Source: JBMNNU01 sp050942695 (GTDB lineage: Bacteria > Chloroflexota > UBA6077). Taken from it: a DNA stretch of 15,215 nucleotides. The notes under the pieces are model-generated. The model ran no database searches. It was not told the DNA's origin and was given only the letters and a program-made list of their open reading frames with translations. The translations under genes were made by a program, and so were the position numbers. The stretch lies in NCBI GenBank assembly GCA_050942695.1, contig JBMNNU010000051.1, forward strand, positions 1-15,215, written 5' to 3'. Shown here piece after piece: positions 6,840 through 12,347 of the stretch (the stretch's first letter is position 1; each line of letters begins with the position of its first letter).

Positions 6840-8543
6840 ATGGGGAAAAAGATAGTTGTAGTTGGCGGCGTGGCTGCCGGCCCCAAAGCCGCGGCTCGAG
6901 CTCGACGGAGAGATCCAGAGGCAGAGATCACGATCGTGGAGAAGGGCGAACTGCTCTCTTACGCCGGATGCGGCCTGCCGTTTTACGTCGCTGGCTTGAT
7001 TCAGGAAGCCGAGGAGTTGATGCATAATGCGGCCGGTGCCGTGCGGGATGCAGCGTTCTTCAAAGCAGTGAAAGATATCAAGGTAATGACCCGCACCTTG
7101 GCGGAAAAGATAGACCGCGAGCGCAAGGAGTTGCTGGTTGTCGACCTAGAGACAGGGGCGAAAAGCAGGCTCCCCTACGATAAGCTAGTGGTGGCGACCG
7201 GTGCGAATCCAATAGTCCCTAAGATGGACGGCACAGGCTTAAAGCGTGTATTCAGGGTTGGGCATCCGGACGATGCTGTTGCTATTCGCGATGCAGTGGA
7301 ATCCGGGGAAGTAGATCGAGTTGTGGTGATCGGAGGCGGCTTGATTGGCCTAGAGATGGCTGATGCCCTGATGAACCAGGGTGTAGACGTCACCATTGTC
7401 GAGATGAAAGACCAACTGCTTGCCTGGCTGCTGGACTCAGACATGGCCGCGCTGCTGGCGAAACACCTCCGCAGTAAAGGGATTGATCTCCGGCTTGGGA
7501 TGCCGGTGAGAGGTCTCAAAGGTGATGCCGATGGCAACTTCGTTGGGGCGATAACCGACCAGGGGGTGATTGAGGGCGACATGGCGGTCATGGCTATCGG
7601 CGTCAGACCCAATGTAACCTTGGCAGCAGAGGCTGGCCTGAAGTTGGGCTCTACGGGAGCTATCGCCGTCAATGAGTATCTCCAGACAAGCGACCCCGAT
7701 ATTTACGCCGGCGGGGACTGTGTGGAGAACATCAATCTGATCACCGGAGCCCCGGTTTACACACCAATGGGCTCCACAGCCAACAAGCATGGGCGCGTTA
7801 TCGGCGACAACCTAACCGGAGGAGAGGAGAAGTTCCCCGGTGTGCTGGGTACAACCATTCTCAAATCCCTCGGTCTCAACGTCGGTAGGACCGGGCTAAG
7901 CGAGGAGGCCGCCAAAGCCGCAGGTTATGATCCGCTCACTTCCGTGGCACCGTCACCGGATTGCGCCCACTACTACCCGGCAAACAAAATCGTGGTGGTC
8001 AAATTGATTGCCGATGCGAAAACCCGCCGCTTACTGGGAGCTCAAGCGCTAGGTATGGGCGATGCAGTAAAGCGCATCGATGTTGCGGCCACGGCCATCT
8101 CCCTTGGCGCCACCCTGGACCAGTTTGCCAACCTGGATCTCGGCTATGCGCCTCCCTATTCCACTGCCATCGACGTGGTGGCTCATGCCGCTAACGTTGG
8201 AAGGAACAAGATCGATGGGTTGGCTCACTCGATTCCATCTCTCGATGTGAAGAAAAAAATGGATGCCGGGGATGATTTCATCCTATTAGACGTTCGAAGC
8301 CCTAAAGAGTTCGAAACAGAGCATATTGCTGATCCACGGGTACGTCTTGTGCCTCTTGAGACACTGAGAGAAAGAGCCGACGAGCTTCCCAGGGATAAGG
8401 AGATCGTTACCTACTGTAAGGTGAGCCTTAGGGGGTACGAAGCCGCTAAGATACTCGAAGCCTTGGGCTTTAAGAAGGTTAGGTTCATGGATGGCGGTGT
8501 GGTTGCCTGGCCTTTCGAGACCGTAACTGCCAACGGGAAATAA
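6840..8543 (+). CDS. CoA-disulfide / persulfide reductase with C-terminal rhodanese domain
   Basis: A 567-residue flavoprotein: an FAD- and NAD(P)H-dependent disulfide reductase (1-450) fused to a rhodanese domain (about 462-562). The FAD site is VVGGVAAGPKAA (8-19). The single active-site cysteine is Cys44 in SYAGCGLPFY, the CoA-disulfide reductase pattern rather than the CxxxxC of glutathione-type enzymes. The NAD(P)H site is GGGLIG (165-170). TSDPDIYAGGDC (283-294) is the second FAD motif. LGYAPPYS (434-441) carries the conserved tyrosines near the active site. The rhodanese cysteine is Cys526 in YCKVSLRGYEA. Proteins of this architecture (CoADR-RHD, Npsr) reduce CoA disulfide, CoA persulfide or polysulfide with NADH. 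ATG 6840 has AAGGAG at 6829-6834. The family is confident; choice of substrate is inferred. Confidence 0.92.
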   Translation: MGKKIVVVGGVAAGPKAAARARRRDPEAEITIVEKGELLSYAGCGLPFYVAGLIQEAEELMHNAAGAVRDAAFFKAVKDIKVMTRTLAEKIDRERKELLVVDLETGAKSRLPYDKLVVATGANPIVPKMDGTGLKRVFRVGHPDDAVAIRDAVESGEVDRVVVIGGGLIGLEMADALMNQGVDVTIVEMKDQLLAWLLDSDMAALLAKHLRSKGIDLRLGMPVRGLKGDADGNFVGAITDQGVIEGDMAVMAIGVRPNVTLAAEAGLKLGSTGAIAVNEYLQTSDPDIYAGGDCVENINLITGAPVYTPMGSTANKHGRVIGDNLTGGEEKFPGVLGTTILKSLGLNVGRTGLSEEAAKAAGYDPLTSVAPSPDCAHYYPANKIVVVKLIADAKTRRLLGAQALGMGDAVKRIDVAATAISLGATLDQFANLDLGYAPPYSTAIDVVAHAANVGRNKIDGLAHSIPSLDVKKKMDAGDDFILLDVRSPKEFETEHIADPRVRLVPLETLRERADELPRDKEIVTYCKVSLRGYEAAKILEALGFKKVRFMDGGVVAWPFETVTANGK

Positions 8544-8599
8544 TTGTGATAGCATGCATAACCAATCTGATGGAGCGCCTGCATTAAGCGGTGCATCCG

Positions 8600-8666
8600 G
8601 CAAATTGGTGCTAGAAATGTAGCCGCAACCATCAAGGTTGCGGCTACATTTCTAGCACCAATTTGC
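8600..8666. repeat. Perfect 31-bp inverted repeat (long hairpin)
   Basis: Positions 8600-8630 and 8636-8666 are exact reverse complements around the loop ATCAA. Allowing one bulged G (8599) extends the stem by two more pairs. GG then TTTTT follows on the plus strand, so it may end transcription of the reductase. However, the stem is far longer than an ordinary terminator and its base is AT-rich. Other explanations are a palindromic mobile element or a double-stranded RNA processed by RNase III. Confidence 0.85.
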
Positions 8667-8788
8667 GGTTTTTAGCGCCTGTACGAGGGATAGACGTTCT
8701 ATTGAGCCTGTTTATTGGGATGACAACTGAAGTTTACCGTTTACCAGGCGGTAGAGTTCCTCAAGGTAGATTGATGATGGCCTTCGAG

Positions 8789-8817
8789 TAGACGTTCTGC
8801 TCATGGCCCTCTATAAT
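8789..8817 (+). promoter_or_regulatory. Sigma-70-type promoter of lgt
   Basis: The -35 is TAGACG (8789-8794, four of six consensus bases) and the -10 is a perfect TATAAT (8812-8817), with a 17-nt spacer. It lies about 45 bp ahead of the lgt start. The -35 falls within the repeated decamer TAGACGTTCT, which a regulator might bind. Confidence 0.65.
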
Positions 8818-8862
8818 CCTTAATCGTATGGCTAATCCGATATCATAGGAGCAACTACGGGA

Positions 8863-9723
8863 ATGCCAGCATTCATATTCATCGACATAGATCCCGTTCT
8901 AGCGCAGATAGGACCGATTGCCCTGCGTTGGTACGGCCTGATGTACGACATCGGGATTATCGTTGGGTTACTGATAGCTTACCCCTATGCGCGTAAACGT
9001 GGTATCAGCGACGACGACATCTGGGCTGCAGTTTGGCCATCCATTCTCGCTGGGTTCGTGGGGGCAAGGCTATATTATGTGGTTCAGCAGCCACTTGAGC
9101 CGTACCTTGCGGAGCCATGGCGGATCATCGCTACCTGGGAAGGCGGAATGGCTTTCTATGGGGCCATCATTGGGGTCGCACTCACCCTCACGGTGGTGGC
9201 CAGACTGAGGCGGATCTCCCTGGGCACCATTTTGGATGCTGGGGCGCTCTTCGCTGTCGTTGGCCAGGCATTCGGTCGAATTGGAAACATCATCAACGGC
9301 GATATCGTTGGTCCCCCTACGGACCTGCCGTGGGGCTTCGTGTACCTGCACCCCAACTCTTTCGTTGCGGACCACACGATAGCCTATCAACCTGCAGCCG
9401 TCTACGAGTTGCTTTTTAATATCGCGCTCTTTGCCGTTCTGTGGAACTTGCGCCATAGGCTACCGAAGCCTGGGATGCTGTTTGCCGTCTATCTGGCTAG
9501 CTACTCACTTGGCCAGTTCGTGCTCTTCTTCTTGCGCACCGAACCCCTGGTAGCTCTCGGGTTAAAACAAGCCCAGGTGACGTCGCTTGTGACGATGGCG
9601 TTAGCAGGGTTCGCAGCATGGTGGTTCAGCACACGGCCGGATTACTGGACGGTCCACACCAAGCAGCTTCTACCTATGGCTCCCAAAGGTCCAAGTAGGT
9701 TGCCACCTAAAAGGCGACGTTAA
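8863..9723 (+). CDS. lgt: Prolipoprotein diacylglyceryl transferase
   Basis: A membrane enzyme that transfers diacylglycerol from phosphatidylglycerol to the lipobox cysteine of prolipoproteins, the first step of lipoprotein maturation. Its 286 residues form about seven helices. The N-terminal element RWYGLMY (22-28) is the conserved tyrosine region. GARLYYV (67-73), the signature GRIGNIING (138-146), YQPAAVYE (175-182) and FLRTEP (223-228) all match Lgt landmarks. In WEGGMAFYG (92-100) a tyrosine (Y99) replaces the histidine found at this place in Escherichia coli Lgt (H103); other Lgt proteins vary here. The basic C-terminal tail (PPKRRR) is typical of the cytoplasmic end. ATG 8863 has AGGAG at 8847-8851, 11 nt upstream. 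It is monocistronic or leads into the L,D-transpeptidase across a terminator. Confidence 0.95.
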   Translation: MPAFIFIDIDPVLAQIGPIALRWYGLMYDIGIIVGLLIAYPYARKRGISDDDIWAAVWPSILAGFVGARLYYVVQQPLEPYLAEPWRIIATWEGGMAFYGAIIGVALTLTVVARLRRISLGTILDAGALFAVVGQAFGRIGNIINGDIVGPPTDLPWGFVYLHPNSFVADHTIAYQPAAVYELLFNIALFAVLWNLRHRLPKPGMLFAVYLASYSLGQFVLFFLRTEPLVALGLKQAQVTSLVTMALAGFAAWWFSTRPDYWTVHTKQLLPMAPKGPSRLPPKRRR

Positions 9724-9753
9724 TACTCCTCGGTATGTTTCTTGCCACAACCC

Positions 9754-9834
9754 GCCTCCCTTCGGGAAAACCCGAAGGAGAGGCGAAGCGGCCTCAAACC
9801 CGTGACCGTGTGGTCACGCAACGAGGCCGCTTTT
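9754..9834 (+). terminator. Tandem hairpins after lgt, second one a Rho-independent terminator
   Basis: The first hairpin (9754-9784) pairs GCCTCCCTTCGGG with CCCGAAGGAGAGGC around AAAA, with a single bulge. The second (9786-9834) pairs GCGGCCTC with GAGGCCGC, with an inner CGTGACC-GTGT-GGTCACG stem, and is followed by TTTT. It lies only 31 bp upstream of the L,D-transpeptidase start. It therefore either ends lgt transcription or regulates read-through into the next gene. Confidence 0.75.
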
Positions 9835-9865
9835 AATGTTTTAGGCTACAACGGGAGTGGAATTT

Positions 9866-10345
9866 ATGGGAGCTCGGTTGATATTGGCAGTGTTGCTTAG
9901 TCTGGCTCTGGTTACAACTTCTCTCGTGCCTGCGGCAGACACTGCATACGCACAATCCGGGCGTTGGATTGAGGTAGACGTTGGCTCGGGAATGGCTTAC
10001 GCGGTGGAGGATGGCCAGATAGTCCATTCAGCGGCGGTTACTGTAGGGGGACCATATTTCCCTACTCCGAGGGGCACCTTCACAATCAATCGTCGGGTGG
10101 CCAACGAGATCATGGATTCCAGTACGATAGGGATTCCTAATACTTCCCCAACCGGCTACTACCTGACCGGTGTGCTGTACACGCAGTACTTCGTCGACGG
10201 AGTCGCTTTACACTACAACTACTGGTCGCCGGACGAGGCTTTTGGAAGCGCCGCCGGGAGCCACGGTTGCGTTGGGTTAAGGCTGAGCGATGCAGAGTTC
10301 TTCTGGAATTTCGCAGATATCGGAACTCCAGTAATAGTCTATTGA
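9866..10345 (+). CDS. Secreted L,D-transpeptidase (YkuD domain)
   Basis: A 159-residue exported enzyme that forms L,D (3-3) peptide cross-links in peptidoglycan or attaches proteins to it. ATG 9866 is preferred because GGGAG (9853-9857) lies 8 nt upstream; an in-frame GTG at 9857 overlaps that site. The signal peptide is about residues 1-29, with cleavage after ATAYA-type residues (AYA before Q30). The YkuD domain fills the mature protein: beta strands at 34-60, PTPRGTF (66-72), H116 in ALHYNYW, and the catalytic SHGC (132-135, Cys135). The usual SHGC(I/V)R is SHGCVGLR here, so the conserved arginine is shifted by two positions. There is no peptidoglycan-binding or LysM domain, so the protein is minimal. 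A terminator follows at once. Confidence 0.9.
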   Translation: MGARLILAVLLSLALVTTSLVPAADTAYAQSGRWIEVDVGSGMAYAVEDGQIVHSAAVTVGGPYFPTPRGTFTINRRVANEIMDSSTIGIPNTSPTGYYLTGVLYTQYFVDGVALHYNYWSPDEAFGSAAGSHGCVGLRLSDAEFFWNFADIGTPVIVY

Positions 10346-10356
10346 GTTACTAAAAG

Positions 10357-10405
10357 GAGAGGGGATGCCGACAGCCCGCATCCCCTCTTCCTCGTCTATT
10401 TTTTT
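10357..10405. terminator. Bidirectional terminator between convergent genes
   Basis: AGAGGGGATGC (10358-10368) pairs with GCATCCCCTCT (10378-10388) around a 9-nt loop. Seven Ts follow at 10399-10405 on the plus strand. The complementary strand reads CCTTTTAG after the stem. It separates the convergent L,D-transpeptidase and zinc-ribbon genes. Confidence 0.75.
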
Positions 10406-10408
10406 ACA

Positions 10409-10840
10409 CTAAGGTTTTTCGAAGTTGATAGGGTGTCCGGCAAAGTGGCACTCAGCGCAGAACTGCCAGAATTGTTCGTTGTTGTAGCTACAGTGTCGAC
10501 AACTGAACCTTTCGTACAGTTTATTGAATAAAGTAGCATCCATGCGGGTACCCAGGGAGTCGTCCCCTAGCAGCCGCTCCATCTCCGCGATGGCTGCGTC
10601 GGCATATTCTGGTTCCAGTCCATCCGGATAAAGAACCCTGAACTCCTGGTTTTTTACCGGATCGTTCATCACGATTATTCGCCGGCCTTTTTCTTCCTGG
10701 ATTCGGACAACGTTGATGATGCCCTGTCCAACCGCGACCATTGAGAAGAGATATAAGAACATCTCCCGCGTGGAGTTTGGCACTTTATCCAATTGGTCTA
10801 TCAGCTTTTGGTATCGCCGATTCAAGGTTGGGTTGGGCAT
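10409..10840 (-). CDS. Small hypothetical protein with C-terminal zinc ribbon
   Basis: I do not recognise a named family. The protein has 143 residues and starts at ATG 10840 with GAGGA 8 nt upstream. The first two thirds are helical and mixed, with a segment REMFLYLFSMVAVGQGIINVVRIQEEKGRRIIVM (25-58) that reads as a helix then a beta hairpin rather than a membrane span. The C-terminus has two CxxC pairs, CRHC (about 114-117) and CAEC (about 128-131), ten residues apart. This spacing fits a zinc ribbon or a small zinc knuckle. It lies 38 bp downstream of the MBL-fold gene on the same strand, so the two are probably co-transcribed. The zinc site is inferred from cysteine spacing; the function is unknown. 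Confidence 0.65.
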   Translation of the reverse strand: MPNPTLNRRYQKLIDQLDKVPNSTREMFLYLFSMVAVGQGIINVVRIQEEKGRRIIVMNDPVKNQEFRVLYPDGLEPEYADAAIAEMERLLGDDSLGTRMDATLFNKLYERFSCRHCSYNNEQFWQFCAECHFAGHPINFEKP

Positions 10841-10878
10841 TGCGCTGTTCCTCGATTGTCAAAGGGTTAAAACAAAGA

Positions 10879-11517
10879 CTAGTGTTTGTAGTCCAGCAAG
10901 ACCAGGGTGGTTTCCTCCGGAAGGCTCCCCTTACTAACGTTCAGCTTTTGCTGCAATTTGGGGTCTTTCACCCCCATCTCTCGCAAGAATTTTCCCACAG
11001 GATCCAGAGGAAGAGTAGAGACCTCTGTTTGGTAATGCATCGGTATAACGATTTTGGGCTCTATTTGGCTGACAACCTCGGCTGCCTGGCTGGCGTTTAT
11101 GGTGTTGTTTCCTCCGACAGGGATCATCAGGACATCCGCGCTGTTCATCTGCTCTACCTGTTCTGAGGTTAAAATATGTCCTAGATCCCCGAGATGGCAG
11201 ACAGTCAGATCGTCGATTTCAATCAGGTAAGCAGTGTTTTTCTGCTCCTTATTGCCCTTACCGCCATCGCGACGGGTAGCAACTCCTGTAATAAGAGCCC
11301 CTCGGATTTCATATTCTCCTGGTCCATCCACGACCTGCGGATTCCCACCAACGCCCTTAATATTGGCGTGGTCGGGGGCGAGATGAGAGACGCACACAAC
11401 ATCCGCTGTGAGCTTCTTCAATGTATAACCAGAGCTGCGGTCAAAGGGGTCAGTTACTATTGTCACGTCTTTGCCTCTGATCCGAAAGCAGCTATGTCCT
11501 AGCCAAACGATCTCCAC
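10879..11517 (-). CDS. MBL-fold (metallo-beta-lactamase superfamily) metal-dependent hydrolase
   Basis: A 212-residue hydrolase of the Lactamase_B_3/UPF0173-like group. It starts at GTG 11517 with GGAGAG just upstream. The N-terminal MEIVWLGHSCFRI (1-13) and TDPF (22-25) are the standard entry of this group. Metal ligands visible are H45, D49 and H50 in SHLAPDH, then H108, D111 and H114 in HLGDLGH, and H161 in IPMHYQT. The canonical HxHxDH motif is HLAPDH here: the second histidine is replaced by Ala47. This may weaken or abolish one metal site or indicate a single-metal enzyme. The substrate is unknown; many relatives are uncharacterised hydrolases. It is likely the first gene of a two-gene unit with the zinc-ribbon protein. 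Confidence 0.85.
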   Translation of the reverse strand: MEIVWLGHSCFRIRGKDVTIVTDPFDRSSGYTLKKLTADVVCVSHLAPDHANIKGVGGNPQVVDGPGEYEIRGALITGVATRRDGGKGNKEQKNTAYLIEIDDLTVCHLGDLGHILTSEQVEQMNSADVLMIPVGGNNTINASQAAEVVSQIEPKIVIPMHYQTEVSTLPLDPVGKFLREMGVKDPKLQQKLNVSKGSLPEETTLVLLDYKH

Positions 11518-11599
11518 ACTATCTCTCCATCTCAGGAATTGTTTCCCTGGCTTGTTAACCGAACCTTAACCATACAACCCCCGTTTATTGATACCAGTC

Positions 11600-11656
11600 G
11601 ATCGCATCGTCCGAATGGACGAGGCAATGTCGGGCACAATTAATAGCCAACGCTCG
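11600..11656 (+). repeat. Decayed core fragment of the palindromic repeat (copy 4)
   Basis: The exact 11-mer GTCGGGCACAA (11629-11639) is shared with copy 1. ACGAGG (11619-11624) precedes it and AACGCT follows at about 11651, in the same order as ACGAGG...GTCGGGCACAA...GACGCT in copies 1 and 2. The hairpin arms are largely eroded, and no terminal ATGGTTC repeat is visible. This could be a relic rather than a coincidence, but the evidence is short. Confidence 0.45.
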
Positions 11657-11756
11657 GTGGCATCTAGAATTGCAGAATCAAATGGAGGTTGGCGGATATG
11701 TCCCGCGTAGTCGTTGCCAGGATTTTAACGCTGTTATAAAAAAGTGTCAACTTAAG

Positions 11757-11795
11757 TAAAAAAAGAAAACCGGTAGGCCAATGGGAGAGAGCCTA
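11757..11795 (-). terminator. Possible terminator of the response-regulator gene
   Basis: On the minus strand the short stem TAGGC/GCCTA with a 12-nt loop is followed by CCGG then TTTTCTTTTTTT. The stem is only five pairs, so this is weak. A 6-bp stem CTAATC/GATTAG lies just before it at the stop codon. Confidence 0.35.
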
Positions 11796-11815
11796 GCTCC
11801 TAATCATTGAAGAGA

Positions 11816-12226
11816 TTAGCGGTTTTCCATGGATGCGTCGTCTGCTTTTTTGCTTCGTTTCTCCAACAAACTTGATACTCTCGCGATGAGTGCTGCGGGC
11901 CTCCAGGGTTTGGTAACGTAGTCATCGGCACCCAGAGCCATTGCCGCACGCCTGTCCGTCTCTTGGGCCATAGCTGTAAGCATTGCAATGGGCACGGAAT
12001 TGGTTGCAGGATCAGCCTTCAACTGTCGGCATATTTCCAAGCCGGAGACGTCTGGAAGCGCTACATCGAGCAGAATGACATCGGGCTTTTGCTCTCGCGC
12101 CAGATCGAGTCCGCGAGCGCCTTCACTTGCGACCAGGACTTGCCAGCCATCTGCCTCCATAACTAATCGAACCAGAGTCTGGATGGCCGGCTCGTCGTCA
12201 ATTAGCAACAGCTTTTTTTGTTGCAA
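11816..12226 (-). CDS. Receiver-only (CheY-like) response regulator
   Basis: A 136-residue single-domain receiver with no DNA-binding or other output domain. It starts at TTG 12226 with GGAGG (12234-12238) 7 nt upstream. The acidic pocket is DDE (10-12). The phosphorylation site is D54 in VILLDVALP, the conserved threonine is T84, Y103 is the aromatic switch residue, and K106 in TKPWRP completes the site. All residues needed for phosphorylation are present. It ends in a short basic/acidic tail (KRSKKADDASMENR). No histidine kinase is encoded in this window, so its partner is elsewhere. Such proteins act by protein contacts, as in phosphorelays or motility and signalling switches. Its own promoter is upstream at 12297-12325. 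Confidence 0.92.
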   Translation of the reverse strand: MQQKKLLLIDDEPAIQTLVRLVMEADGWQVLVASEGARGLDLAREQKPDVILLDVALPDVSGLEICRQLKADPATNSVPIAMLTAMAQETDRRAAMALGADDYVTKPWRPAALIARVSSLLEKRSKKADDASMENR

Positions 12227-12296
12227 AACAATACCTCCGGCATATTCAAAATCTCAAAGAAAATGGTTAAGGGGGCTTATGTATGGAGACCATAGC

Positions 12297-12325
12297 AGTA
12301 TATAGGGTGAAATCGATTCTGGCAA
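12297..12325 (-). promoter_or_regulatory. Sigma-70-type promoter of the response-regulator gene
   Basis: Read on the minus strand: -35 TTGCCA (five of six consensus bases), a 17-nt spacer, then -10 TATACT (five of six). It lies about 70 bp ahead of the TTG start and within the gap after the glycosyltransferase gene, so the regulator has its own transcription start. Confidence 0.7.
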
Positions 12326-12347
12326 CATATACATTGCTGTTTTTACA

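Larger units (their letters stand above)
8544..8862. other. Intergenic region between the reductase and lgt
   Basis: No gene is seen. The region holds the long hairpin (8600-8666), an 8-bp direct repeat AGCGCCTG (8574-8581 and 8674-8681) flanking it, a 10-bp direct repeat TAGACGTTCT (8691-8700 and 8789-8798), and the lgt promoter. Confidence 0.6.
11518..11815. other. Intergenic region between the MBL-fold and response-regulator genes
   Basis: No gene is seen. It holds a decayed core of the palindromic repeat (about 11600-11656), a small hairpin TCGTCC-GAAT-GGACGA (11607-11622) and an A-rich tract (11757-11770). That tract, read on the minus strand, follows the short stem TAGGC/GCCTA and may end response-regulator transcription. 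No promoter for the MBL gene was resolved. Confidence 0.4.
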
